A stretch of DNA of 64,000 bases from Paenibacillus sp. DCT19 (lineage in GTDB: Bacteria > Bacillota > Bacilli > Paenibacillales > Paenibacillaceae). Below the pieces are notes generated by a model, which saw only the letters and a list, made by a program, of their open reading frames with translations, searched no databases and had not been told where the DNA came from. The stretch spans positions 5,405,501 to 5,469,500 of the forward strand of contig NZ_CP029639.1 of assembly GCF_003268635.1 (NCBI RefSeq). Direction: 5' to 3'. This document shows positions 42,976 to 51,645 of this stretch, one piece after another; positions within the stretch are counted from its first letter, which is position 1, and each line of letters opens with the position of its first letter. Made by a program: the position numbers and the translations under genes.

Positions 42976-45606
42976 ATGAAAGATTTGCTTCAAAACCTTA
43001 AATTATTTCAGTTTCTAAAAGCTTGTTATCAATCCAAAATAATCAGAGTGCTCATTCCTGTAACGATTCTGGTCATCATCTATGTATACGGTAGACATGA
43101 GATTCAGCGTATTAACATAGCTAGCATTATTCATGAAGTACATATGAAGCCAGTTCATGTCATCATTCAACTGATCATTGCTTCGTTTATAGCCGTATCT
43201 GTCATGAGCACGTATGATTTTCTAATTCGAAAACAATTTAAGCTCGATATTCATTGGATAACCACTTATCGCTATGCCTGGATCGCTAATACATTTAATA
43301 ATATGGTTGGGTTCGCAGGTCTTACCGGTGTAGGATTACGTGCATTTCTTTATAAGAAAAGCGGTATTCCGATGAAAACAATGGGGGCTGCTGTCCTTTT
43401 TTTATCACCTATCTTATTAGTAGGTCTGTCCTTGCTGGGTGGTCTTGCACTAATCGGTATTTTTCCTGTAGAACCACTACTTGAACAACATCCCTGGCTT
43501 CGGCTCGGCGTATGGGGAGTTGCATTATACTTGCCATTTTTCTTACTCATGCAACGATCCTCCCTATTCGCAAAATGGTTTAATAAAGGCAATGGAAAGC
43601 TACCTTGGAACATGGTTATTGCTTCACTCGGTTGCTCTGTTCTGGAATGGGCATGTGCTGGAACATTATTTTGGTTGTTTGCTTTTTCTGATATGCATCC
43701 CTTACCGTTCGCTCCAGTATTCGGGGTATACGTTGTAGCCGCCATTGCGGGAATCATTAGTATGGCTCCAGGCGGCATTGGTGCCTTTGATCTGATCGCG
43801 CTGCTTGGGCTGCAAACATTAGGTGTTGAGCCTTCACGAGCACTAATGATTTTGTTGTTGTTCCGCATGTTTTACTTTGTCATTCCTTGGCTCATCGGTC
43901 TGTTGTTGGCTGGGCTTGAGATGAGCCCAAACCGTGAGCAATGGCTTGAAATGATGAAGACTTGTTTCAATGCTATACGTAACATTTGGGACAGATTCTG
44001 GAATTGGCCGTCCCGTTTCAATTTGCTTAGTGATCTGGGTGCATGGGTGCTTGGCAAGCTCGTATTTGCTAGCGGTGTCCTTCTACTATTCTCTGCGGTT
44101 ACACCAGGCCTTATGAATCGCTTGCGCTTCATGGAACATCTGTTACCTTTATCGCTGATGCGCTTATCTGAACAATTGTCCGTAACCATCGGTATCATGC
44201 TTATCGTCATCTCACGAGGGATATCCATGCGTATTCGCCGAGCTTACTTATGGACTGGAGCTTTGTTATCAGCAGGAGCTATTTTCACATTTGCCAAAGG
44301 CTTTGATTACGAAGAAGCTCTTATTTTACTGACCGTGGCTTTCATTCTGTGGATATCCCCTACTCAGTTTAATCGAGAAAGTGTCCGTATATCTGCACGC
44401 AGCTTCTGGATCTGGACGATTCTTGCTCTAGTCTCATCGTTGTCGTATTACATTATAGGTTCACATCTACATCCAGCTATTCTGCAACATTTGCCTCTGC
44501 CGGCTCAAGAATGGGTGCTGCACCCTCATGATTATGTATTAACAGCGCTTGGTGGGTTAATGGGGGCTTTAATTGTGCTGGCTTTTGTCTTCACATTGCG
44601 TCCGTCTGTCTATACAGAAATGCGCCCTGCTGAAGAAGATATCGAGAAATTCACTCAGTTTATCGCCACAGAAGAGGGTAATCTGTTAACGCATCTCCTC
44701 TATCTGGGTGACAAAAATTTTTACTGGGCTCAAAATGATCAGGTTCTGATTCCCTACGCTCAAGTACGTCAGAAACTCATTGTACTTGGTGATCCAATCG
44801 GCAATAAAAACCTTGTTGGTGCTGCGATTCAAGAATTTCAGAACTATGCGCATCACTATGCATTGACCATTGTTTTTTATCAGGCCACACCTGAATATCT
44901 ATCCATCTATCATGAGAATGGCTATAAATTTTTTAAATTAGGCGAAGAAGCTTTAGTACCTCTAGATATCTTTACATTAAGTGGGAAAAGCAAACAAAAC
45001 TTACGCACAGCTATAAATAAATCAGATCGCGAAGGACAGATCTTTGAAGTATTATCCCCGCCATATACATCAGAGTTACTATCTGAATTGCGTCAGATTT
45101 CGGACGAGTGGCTTGGCGATCGTAAAGAAAAAACGTACTCATTAGGGTGGTTCAACGAAGCCTATATCCAGCGATCACCCTTAACACTACTTCGTAATGC
45201 ACAAGGCCGTATTCTGGCCTTTGCAACACTCGCTCCATCCTATAGTCGTAATCAGGTCATCTCTATTGACTTGATGCGCCATCTGAATGATACACCAAAC
45301 GGCACGATGGATGTGCTATTTGTACGATTGATCGAATGGGCCAAAGAACAAGGTTATTCTTACTTTAATCTCGGAATGTCCCCTCTCTCCAGCGTCGGTG
45401 AGAATCAGAACTCACATCGTGAAGAAAAATTAGCTCGTCTGGTCTTCCAATATGGTGGGTACTGGTATGGATTTGAAGGATTGCGTCGGTACAAAGAAAA
45501 ATTCTCTCCGGAATGGCACTCACGATATTTAGCTTATCCTTCAGGGATGGCACTTCCCATGCTTACACTTGATCTTGTCCGCTTGGTATCCCGTTGTCCA
45601 GAATGA
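42976..45606 (+). CDS. mprF: Phosphatidylglycerol lysyltransferase / flippase MprF
   Basis: An 876-residue MprF. The N-terminal two-thirds contain about 14 membrane helices, including the flippase-type domain (SMAPGGIGAFDLIALLGL). The C-terminal third (from about residue 560) is the cytoplasmic DUF2156/GNAT-like synthase domain (TQFIATEEGNLLTHLLYLGDK, YFNLGMSPLSSVG, YRRYKEKFSPEW-type end). It transfers lysine or alanine from aminoacyl-tRNA to phosphatidylglycerol and exposes the product outside, which lowers surface charge and protects against cationic peptides and daptomycin. AAAGGTGGAG precedes the ATG. It heads an operon with PAP2 and a kinase-like gene. Confidence 0.95.
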   Translation: MKDLLQNLKLFQFLKACYQSKIIRVLIPVTILVIIYVYGRHEIQRINIASIIHEVHMKPVHVIIQLIIASFIAVSVMSTYDFLIRKQFKLDIHWITTYRYAWIANTFNNMVGFAGLTGVGLRAFLYKKSGIPMKTMGAAVLFLSPILLVGLSLLGGLALIGIFPVEPLLEQHPWLRLGVWGVALYLPFFLLMQRSSLFAKWFNKGNGKLPWNMVIASLGCSVLEWACAGTLFWLFAFSDMHPLPFAPVFGVYVVAAIAGIISMAPGGIGAFDLIALLGLQTLGVEPSRALMILLLFRMFYFVIPWLIGLLLAGLEMSPNREQWLEMMKTCFNAIRNIWDRFWNWPSRFNLLSDLGAWVLGKLVFASGVLLLFSAVTPGLMNRLRFMEHLLPLSLMRLSEQLSVTIGIMLIVISRGISMRIRRAYLWTGALLSAGAIFTFAKGFDYEEALILLTVAFILWISPTQFNRESVRISARSFWIWTILALVSSLSYYIIGSHLHPAILQHLPLPAQEWVLHPHDYVLTALGGLMGALIVLAFVFTLRPSVYTEMRPAEEDIEKFTQFIATEEGNLLTHLLYLGDKNFYWAQNDQVLIPYAQVRQKLIVLGDPIGNKNLVGAAIQEFQNYAHHYALTIVFYQATPEYLSIYHENGYKFFKLGEEALVPLDIFTLSGKSKQNLRTAINKSDREGQIFEVLSPPYTSELLSELRQISDEWLGDRKEKTYSLGWFNEAYIQRSPLTLLRNAQGRILAFATLAPSYSRNQVISIDLMRHLNDTPNGTMDVLFVRLIEWAKEQGYSYFNLGMSPLSSVGENQNSHREEKLARLVFQYGGYWYGFEGLRRYKEKFSPEWHSRYLAYPSGMALPMLTLDLVRLVSRCPE

Positions 45607-45656
45607 TATTTCTCTTGAACCCGATACATTGATAAATCTGTATAGGAGTTGAGCAC

Positions 45657-46304
45657 TTGAACCGTTTCAGTCAGTCCTCCACTAAATCAACCTGGCTTTC
45701 CCTGCTTTGGCTAGCAGCAGTTCCACTATTAAATATTTTCTACGGTATACTAAATCGACCGGGGGATCATGTCTATAGTCTTGCAACAACACTCGATCCC
45801 ATGATCCCCTTTGTCCCATCTTTTATCATTCCTTATGTATTATGGTACCCGTTCATTACAGGTGCATTAATAGCACTTGCATTCAAGGACAAGCGAACCT
45901 ATTTTCAAACGCTAATTGCACTTTGCAGCGGTCTGGTGATCTCATACGTCTTCTTCGCTCTGTTCCAGACAGCGATTGAGCGCCCAAACATCCAGGGTGA
46001 AGAAGGCTTTCTTTACATGATGGTTAATTACATCTACCTTAACGATCAACCCTACAACTGTTTTCCGAGTATTCATGTGCTCACCAGTTATCTGATCCTT
46101 AGAGGAACCCAAGTATTTGGACGAGTGATATGGACGATGACTTCCACCCTCTCCATTCTTATTATGATGTCTACCGTACTGGTGAAACAACATGTCGTCG
46201 TAGATATTGCAGGTGGAATCCTGGTTGGAGAGCTTTGTTTCCGATTGGCTGGAATAACCCTCTATTCACTCTCAACCCGTGTTAAATCGATTCGATTGGA
46301 GTGA
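45657..46304 (+). CDS. PAP2 superfamily phosphatase (membrane)
   Basis: A 215-residue protein with five to six helices. The phosphatase motifs CFPSIHVLTSY and KQHVVVDIAGG hold the active-site His residues; the first motif K-x-RP is poorly conserved. PAP2 proteins dephosphorylate lipids such as undecaprenyl pyrophosphate, phosphatidylglycerol-phosphate or diacylglycerol pyrophosphate. The TTG start follows TAGGAGTT. It lies 50 bases after mprF and 8 bases before the kinase-like gene. Confidence 0.85.
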   Translation: MNRFSQSSTKSTWLSLLWLAAVPLLNIFYGILNRPGDHVYSLATTLDPMIPFVPSFIIPYVLWYPFITGALIALAFKDKRTYFQTLIALCSGLVISYVFFALFQTAIERPNIQGEEGFLYMMVNYIYLNDQPYNCFPSIHVLTSYLILRGTQVFGRVIWTMTSTLSILIMMSTVLVKQHVVVDIAGGILVGELCFRLAGITLYSLSTRVKSIRLE

Positions 46305-46312
46305 GATGAACG

Positions 46313-47398
46313 GTGACAGAATTTCCATGGATTTATCGCAAGCATAGTATTCGATTCCATATCCTTATCCGTTCTGGTTTCAGTTTTCTGATAGCCTTTC
46401 TCATGACCTTCATATCCCTGCTGCCACTTACCGCATTTCATCATCTAGCCAAGCTGTATCTGTTCCAATTTCATCTGACATACCTTGTTCCTATCCTATT
46501 TACTACTTTTTTTGTCATATCCTTTTTTATTCTGACCCATCGTATTGTTAAAGAAATTGCCACTTTGGACAACGCGATACACATCATCTCGGGAGGGGAC
46601 TTGAGCTACCGGGTGCCTCCATTTCAGCTTGTTGAATTAAGAAAAATTTCGTCTCAACTTCATTCCATAGTGGAGCAATTACAGGAACAAATGATCGGGG
46701 AACGTGAGCGCGAGACCGCCAAAAGGGAATGGATTGAAGGCATATCCAATGAGCTTTACGCACCTCTAAAAGGAATAATTCAAAACATGGAGTTATTAAA
46801 ATCTAAATCAGTTCCGAACCAAGAAGATTATATGCGAATTGTACACGAAACACATACAGCAGCCTTTCAATTTCGAAATCTAATGAATGATTTAATCCAA
46901 CATGCCCGACTATCCTCTCATGATCACCAGTTGAATTTAAAAGAAACCGAAGTAGTTCATCTTATGAAGCGAATCACTGCTGACTTCATATCGATAGCGC
47001 GTGAGGATGACTTTATGGTGGAAAAAGAATTTCCGCCTTCTCCTGTTATGGCCTGTATCGACCATGAAAAAATAGAAATGGCACTCCATAATCTGCTGTA
47101 TCATGTGCTCAAACACTCTGCTCATCCAGGCATCATTCGCCTAATCTTCAAAATAGATCACAGGCAGCTCATCATTGGAATTGAAGGCAATCTCTACTCC
47201 CATTCTAATGAAAACAGTGAGCATATAGATCATACGCAGCAGCATAGATCATCTAGCAATGCATCAGATATATATACCAGAACTGCAATGGGTCTTCATA
47301 TCGCCAGAACGATGATCAAATTGCAAGGTGGCACGTTAACATTAAATGACGAGAACAACATTATGATTGTGACTTTGCCACTTCATCAATGCTCCTGA
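46313..47398 (+). CDS. Degenerate histidine kinase lacking the phospho-acceptor His
   Basis: A 361-residue paralogue of the kinase at 49439: two membrane helices, a HAMP-like segment (IISGGDLSYRVPPFQLVELRKIS), a dimerisation domain and an ATPase-like domain. Where the active kinase has GISHDLRTPL, this protein has GISNELYAPL, so Asn146 replaces the His. The N-box is LHNLLYHVLKHS, with His for the second Asn, and the G-box is TAMGLHIARTM instead of GSGLGLSIARN. It therefore probably neither binds ATP normally nor autophosphorylates. It may be a regulator or decoy partner for the active system. GTG start. Confidence 0.88.
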   Translation: MTEFPWIYRKHSIRFHILIRSGFSFLIAFLMTFISLLPLTAFHHLAKLYLFQFHLTYLVPILFTTFFVISFFILTHRIVKEIATLDNAIHIISGGDLSYRVPPFQLVELRKISSQLHSIVEQLQEQMIGERERETAKREWIEGISNELYAPLKGIIQNMELLKSKSVPNQEDYMRIVHETHTAAFQFRNLMNDLIQHARLSSHDHQLNLKETEVVHLMKRITADFISIAREDDFMVEKEFPPSPVMACIDHEKIEMALHNLLYHVLKHSAHPGIIRLIFKIDHRQLIIGIEGNLYSHSNENSEHIDHTQQHRSSSNASDIYTRTAMGLHIARTMIKLQGGTLTLNDENNIMIVTLPLHQCS

Positions 47399-47411
47399 CT
47401 ATCCACACTAT

Positions 47412-47445
47412 CAAGTCTTGCCAGTACTTGGCAGGGCTTTTTTTC
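47412..47445 (+). terminator. Terminator of the mprF operon
   Basis: AGTCTTGCCA pairs with TGGCAGGGCT and is followed by TTTTTTT. Confidence 0.8.
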
Positions 47446-47477
47446 TGTGTAGTTGTTTGGTTTTACTTATGTATTCT

Positions 47478-47531
47478 TTAGATTTTCTTCAGAAATATAC
47501 TCATTAATTCCTTAGTTTTTTTCACTATGAT
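47478..47531 (+). promoter_or_regulatory. Promoter and tandem regulator box of the dedA operon
   Basis: TTTAGATTTTCTTCAGAAAT, the same tandem TTYAGA box as before mprF, is followed by CCTTAGTTTTTTTCACTATGAT with -10 TATGAT at 47526-47531. Distance from box to -10 differs by one base from the mprF copy. Confidence 0.75.
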
Positions 47532-47561
47532 TGCTATATCGACAAGAGAGGAGGCAAAACA

Positions 47562-48065
47562 ATGATCAGTAATACGATCTTAGAGTTACTTCAGCAGCAT
47601 GGATATCTGATTTTTTATTTTGCCTTCTCGTTAGGGCCTTTCGGCATTCCAATCCCGAATGAGATCACAATTATCAGCGGTGCCATTTTGAGCCACACGG
47701 GTGTTATCAATTCATGGATCACATACTTCTGTATTTTATCAGGACTATTAACGGCCATTACCTTCGCTTATTTTGCAGGAAAGTTATTTGGATCCAAGAT
47801 AAAACACAGATTTCAACATAACAAGCACTTCGTCAAGGCAGAACTGATTCTGAATAATCGCGGCAATTGGGCGATGTGTATTGGTTTGTTCATCCCAATC
47901 GTACGGTATGTTCTCCCTTTGGTCATTGGACTGAGCGGCGTACAGTATAGAAAATTTGCTCTCATCTCATATTCCAGTGCTTTACTTTGGAGCATAACCT
48001 ATTTTACGGCTGGAACCTACTTTGGCGCTCCCATCTTATCTACGCTTCAATTATTTCATTTTTGA
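47562..48065 (+). CDS. DedA family membrane protein
   Basis: A 167-residue DedA protein with GPFGIPIPNEITIISGAILS near the N-terminus and CIGLFIPIVRYVLPLVIGLSGV containing the conserved Arg. About five membrane helices. DedA members move lipids across the membrane; UptA of B. subtilis recycles undecaprenyl phosphate. GAGAGGAGG precedes the ATG. It is first in a five-gene run with two methyltransferases and a two-component system. Confidence 0.9.
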   Translation: MISNTILELLQQHGYLIFYFAFSLGPFGIPIPNEITIISGAILSHTGVINSWITYFCILSGLLTAITFAYFAGKLFGSKIKHRFQHNKHFVKAELILNNRGNWAMCIGLFIPIVRYVLPLVIGLSGVQYRKFALISYSSALLWSITYFTAGTYFGAPILSTLQLFHF

Positions 48066-48108
48066 CCGGATTGAATCACATATCATGACTTGCATGGAGG
48101 AACCCAAA

Positions 48109-48675
48109 TTGAATTCTAATAACCCTGTTTTATTTCTGAAGAGCTTTCTTCAAAGTCCTAAACATGTTGGCAGCATCATACCCAGCTCCCGGTTTCTCGC
48201 CAACAAAATGGTGAATCAAGCTTCTTGGCTAGAGGCAAAAGCAGTCGCCGAACTCGGATCAGGTACAGGTGCCATCACACGTTATATTCATCAACAGGCG
48301 CAGGATCGTACCAAAGTATTATTGTTTGAGATGAACGAAACGATGAGGAATAATCTGCACATCACATACCCGCAATTCTCCTGTTATCCAGATGCAGCTC
48401 GATTAGTAGAGTCCATGAATCAAGAAGGCGTTCAGCAACTGGATTATATTTTTAGTGGGTTGCCTTTCTTCAACTTTGAGCCTGAATTAAGAAATACGTT
48501 GGTAGAACAGATCCATAAGGCACTCAAACCTGGAGGGTTATTTATCGCCTTTCAATATTCACTTCAAATGAGAAAAACATTATCTGAACACTTTATCATC
48601 GAAAAAATAGAATTAGTGCCTATGAATATCCCTCCTGCGTTCGTTTATGTCTGTCGCAAAAAGGAAACAATTTAA
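48109..48675 (+). CDS. SAM-dependent methyltransferase, phospholipid N-methyltransferase-like
   Basis: About 188 residues with class I methyltransferase motifs: VAELGSGTGAITRYI (SAM binding), YIFSGLPFFNF (motif IV) and ALKPGGLFIAFQYS. The N-terminal FLKSFLQSPKHVGSIIPSSRFLA is characteristic of PmtA-like phospholipid methyltransferases and rRNA adenine dimethylase relatives. The TTG at 48109 is 8 bases after GGAGG and matches the start of the paralogue at 50573; the open frame upstream overlaps dedA. Substrate unknown; a membrane lipid is inferred from the neighbours. Confidence 0.82.
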   Translation: MNSNNPVLFLKSFLQSPKHVGSIIPSSRFLANKMVNQASWLEAKAVAELGSGTGAITRYIHQQAQDRTKVLLFEMNETMRNNLHITYPQFSCYPDAARLVESMNQEGVQQLDYIFSGLPFFNFEPELRNTLVEQIHKALKPGGLFIAFQYSLQMRKTLSEHFIIEKIELVPMNIPPAFVYVCRKKETI

Positions 48676-48765
48676 ACATCCTGGGCTATCGCTTACACTG
48701 GTGTTATCCTCTCTATAAGGAATATTGATTTTATTTATAACAGGTCATAAAAGGAGTGTTGAAGT

Positions 48766-49446
48766 ATGAGTACCGTTCTCGTTGTTGATGATGAACCCGA
48801 TATCCGAGATGTCATTCATGTCTATTTACGTAACGAAGGATATCACGTCATTGAAGCAGCCAATGGTGAAGAAGCTCTAAATATTATCAAAACAACATCA
48901 GTACAGCTCGTTATACTGGATGTTATGATGCCCGTTATGGACGGAATTAAAGCCTGCTTCAAAATAAGAGAAGTATCCACCACTCCCATTATTATGTTAT
49001 CCGCCAAGGAAGAAGACATTGATAAAATAACGGGGCTGACTACCGGGGCTGACGATTACATGGTCAAACCGTTTAATCCATTAGAATTACTGGCTCGTGT
49101 TAAGGCTCAGCTTCGGCGTCAAACACTGATTGGCAAAGCAGAATTCAATTCTCTTATCCTAATTAAGGATCTTGTTATTGATACAAGTAAACATTCTGTG
49201 AAGCTCAAAGAGAATGACATTTCACTAACTCCACTGGAGTTTTCCATTCTAGTGTTGCTTGCCAGCCATCCTGGACAAGTATTTAGCTCCGAGAAGATTT
49301 ACGAAACCGTGTGGAAAGAACCTTACGGATATTCGGATAATACGGTGATGGTTCATATTCGTAATCTAAGAGAAAAGCTGGAAATGAACCCGAGAGAACC
49401 TCAGTATATTAAAACAGTATGGGGAGTGGGCTATAAAATTGATTAA
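48766..49446 (+). CDS. OmpR/VanR-type response regulator
   Basis: A 226-residue response regulator. The receiver domain has VVDDEPDIRD, phospho-acceptor Asp52 (LVILDVMMP) and the conserved Lys in DDYMVKPF. The C-terminal winged helix binds DNA (LTPLEFSILVLLASHPGQVFS, YSDNTVMVHIRNLREKLE). AAAAGGAGTG precedes the ATG. It overlaps the kinase gene by 8 bases. It is the obvious candidate to bind the TTYAGA tandem boxes upstream of dedA and mprF. Confidence 0.95.
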   Translation: MSTVLVVDDEPDIRDVIHVYLRNEGYHVIEAANGEEALNIIKTTSVQLVILDVMMPVMDGIKACFKIREVSTTPIIMLSAKEEDIDKITGLTTGADDYMVKPFNPLELLARVKAQLRRQTLIGKAEFNSLILIKDLVIDTSKHSVKLKENDISLTPLEFSILVLLASHPGQVFSSEKIYETVWKEPYGYSDNTVMVHIRNLREKLEMNPREPQYIKTVWGVGYKID

Positions 49447-50539
49447 ACGATTACCACAGTTTAGAAAAAAGATACAGATTAACATCCTATATCGAATGTT
49501 GATCAGTTTATTGATTTCGTTTGTTGGCTCTGTCGGTGTAAATAATATGTTGATCATAGGTGCCGCAAAAATTAGTGAAAGATTTAATTGGCCATCGCTT
49601 CTCTACATCTTTCCTTACGTTCTAACACCAATCTTCATCGTAATTTTCACGTTAATTTTTTTGTTTTCCACACGCAAAATTGTGAAAGATCTCATTACAT
49701 TAGAGCAAGGGCTTCAATTCATATCTGAGGGTAATCTGGACTACCGGGTACCCGTTAATCGACAAGATGAGCTGGGTCGAGTCGCTTCCAACATTAATCA
49801 CATGACTGAACAGTTGCAGCTACAAATGATCAAAGAACGTGAGTTGGAGAAATCCAAGATGGACATGATTACGGGTATCTCTCATGACCTACGCACACCG
49901 CTTACCAGCATAATCGGATATATTGAGCTTCTTAGAACAGAATCCTTTCAAGACAAAGCAGAGTATGACCGCTTCATTCAGAACACCTATAACAAAGCAA
50001 CGCATTTAAAGAAGCTACTTGATGATTTATTCGAATACACACGTCTGACCTCAGTAGATACCCAATTGGATCTGAAAAAGGTTGACCTATATCAGCTCTT
50101 AGACCAGTTGTTGTTTGAATTCGAACCTTTAGCTCAGGAGAATGGTATTCATATCGAGAAAGAGATCGGTAATACCCCAATTATGGCCTACGTGGATAGT
50201 GATAAGATTGCGCGCGCTATCGATAATCTTCTCATTAACGCCCTGAAGTACTCCTTTAAACCCGGTGTGATTCATATTCGAATGAGTGTGCATCATGAGC
50301 AGATTACCATCCAAGTCGAGAATAAAGGTGCACCGCTCACAACGGAGCAAAAAGATAAATTGTTTGATCGCTTTTATAAGGTTGATTACTCTCGAAGCAG
50401 CGAAGGCATTCAAACAGGGTCTGGTCTGGGTCTTTCGATTGCAAGAAATATTGCGGAGTTACATCAGGGCACCTTGACACTTCAACATACCCACAACTTA
50501 TTTACGTTCCAATTAAGCTTGCCTTCTAACATCAAGTGA
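49439..50539 (+). CDS. Sensor histidine kinase (VanS-type)
   Basis: A 366-residue kinase with two membrane helices (about 18-40 and 55-77) and almost no extracellular loop. A HAMP-like linker follows, then the H-box GISHDLRTPLTSIIG with His149, N-box IDNLLINALKYS and G-box GSGLGLSIARNI. The short loop is like intramembrane-sensing kinases that detect envelope or peptide stress. The TTG start lies inside the end of the response regulator gene after GGGGAGTGGG. Paralogous to the degenerate protein at 46313. Confidence 0.94.
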   Translation: MIKRLPQFRKKIQINILYRMLISLLISFVGSVGVNNMLIIGAAKISERFNWPSLLYIFPYVLTPIFIVIFTLIFLFSTRKIVKDLITLEQGLQFISEGNLDYRVPVNRQDELGRVASNINHMTEQLQLQMIKERELEKSKMDMITGISHDLRTPLTSIIGYIELLRTESFQDKAEYDRFIQNTYNKATHLKKLLDDLFEYTRLTSVDTQLDLKKVDLYQLLDQLLFEFEPLAQENGIHIEKEIGNTPIMAYVDSDKIARAIDNLLINALKYSFKPGVIHIRMSVHHEQITIQVENKGAPLTTEQKDKLFDRFYKVDYSRSSEGIQTGSGLGLSIARNIAELHQGTLTLQHTHNLFTFQLSLPSNIK

Positions 50540-50572
50540 TACATCATGAATTCAACAATGGAGGATACCGCG

Positions 50573-51172
50573 ATGAAAACACCCGAACCCCTTCTTTTCC
50601 TACAAGGATTCTTAAAGAACCCCAAACGAGTGGGAAGTGTCCTACCCACTTCCAAATTTCTAGCCCACAAAATCGTCCAGTCTGTAAGGTGGGATGAGAT
50701 TAGAACCATTGCTGAGCTGGGGCCAGGAACAGGAGCTATCACACGTCTCATGAGAGAGCAATTGCCGCAATCTGCAACCGTGTTTTTATTTGAGAGAGAC
50801 CCCAAAATGAGAAGTAATCTGAAGAAAACATATCCTGAATTCATGTTCCATTCGAATGCATCCTATCTATTAAAAAGGATCCAGCAAGAAAATGTGCACC
50901 AGTTGGATTGTATCATTTGCGGACTGCCCTTTTTTAATTTTTCCAGAGAAATGAGACAAAACATCCTGTCACAAATCCATACAGCGCTCCGACCTGGAGG
51001 TATGTTCGTGTTATACCAGTACTCACTTCATATGAAAAAACGATTAGCTGAACTATTCGAGATTGAAAAAATCCAATTTGAGCCCTTCAGCTTCCCTCCT
51101 GTTTTTGTGTATATTTGTCGTAAGAAGGAAGATGAAGGACAGAGTGAAACGAGAGAAATGAGGGAAACCTGA
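50573..51172 (+). CDS. SAM-dependent methyltransferase, second PmtA-like copy
   Basis: A 199-residue paralogue of the methyltransferase at 48109. Shared features are FLQGFLKNPKRVGSVLPTSKFLA, AELGPGTGAITRLM, CIICGLPFFNF, ALRPGGMFVLYQYS and the PPVFVYICRKKE end. The ATG follows GGAGG; nine upstream codons lack a site. It closes the dedA operon, so this short run has two versions of the same enzyme. A C-terminal extension of about 12 charged residues is absent from the first copy. Confidence 0.82.
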   Translation: MKTPEPLLFLQGFLKNPKRVGSVLPTSKFLAHKIVQSVRWDEIRTIAELGPGTGAITRLMREQLPQSATVFLFERDPKMRSNLKKTYPEFMFHSNASYLLKRIQQENVHQLDCIICGLPFFNFSREMRQNILSQIHTALRPGGMFVLYQYSLHMKKRLAELFEIEKIQFEPFSFPPVFVYICRKKEDEGQSETREMRET

Positions 51173-51227
51173 TTGCATTATGACTACAGCACACCATTGA
51201 CTTATGCATATGTGTTTTGTTACCTTC

Positions 51228-51620
51228 TCATTTTACGGATGCCAGCCAAGAAAAAGCCTCGTCTATGTCATTGAATTCTTCAGATGGATTGGATATATCC
51301 ATTCCAGAGAGCATTCGGTTTGCACTTGATTTAGCTATCGCCTTATGAGGTACAAGCAATGCTGAATACTTAATTCCTGCTTCCTTTGATCTCGGATACC
51401 AATCTTTTGCAACCCACTCTTGGTCATCTGGCGAAATAACGGCCAAGTGACGGCTATCGTACAACGCCTTATTCGTGCGTTTTTGCACCGCTAACTCCAA
51501 CACTTTATTTAGTGGTGTACGATATGGTTCACCTTTCGCAAAGCTCTTCCATTGCAAAACAACGACCTTCTTTTCTTCATTCCATGTAACGGTTGCTTGA
51601 GGGGAATCATAAAAAATCAT
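51228..51620 (-). CDS. STAS/SpoIIAA-like fold protein, 130 residues
   Basis: A small soluble protein. The pattern VVVLQWKSFAKGEPYRTPLN, ALYDSRHLAVISPDDQEWVAKDWYP and a C-terminal FNDIDEAFSWL segment is like the SpoIIAA-type proteins annotated as STAS/SEC14 domain. Function unknown; there is no phosphorylatable Ser in the usual anti-anti-sigma position that I can identify. GGAGCTGG lies before the start. Confidence 0.55.
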   Translation of the reverse strand: MIFYDSPQATVTWNEEKKVVVLQWKSFAKGEPYRTPLNKVLELAVQKRTNKALYDSRHLAVISPDDQEWVAKDWYPRSKEAGIKYSALLVPHKAIAKSSANRMLSGMDISNPSEEFNDIDEAFSWLASVK

Positions 51621-51645
51621 CTCAACCAGCTCCTTTTTTTAAAGT

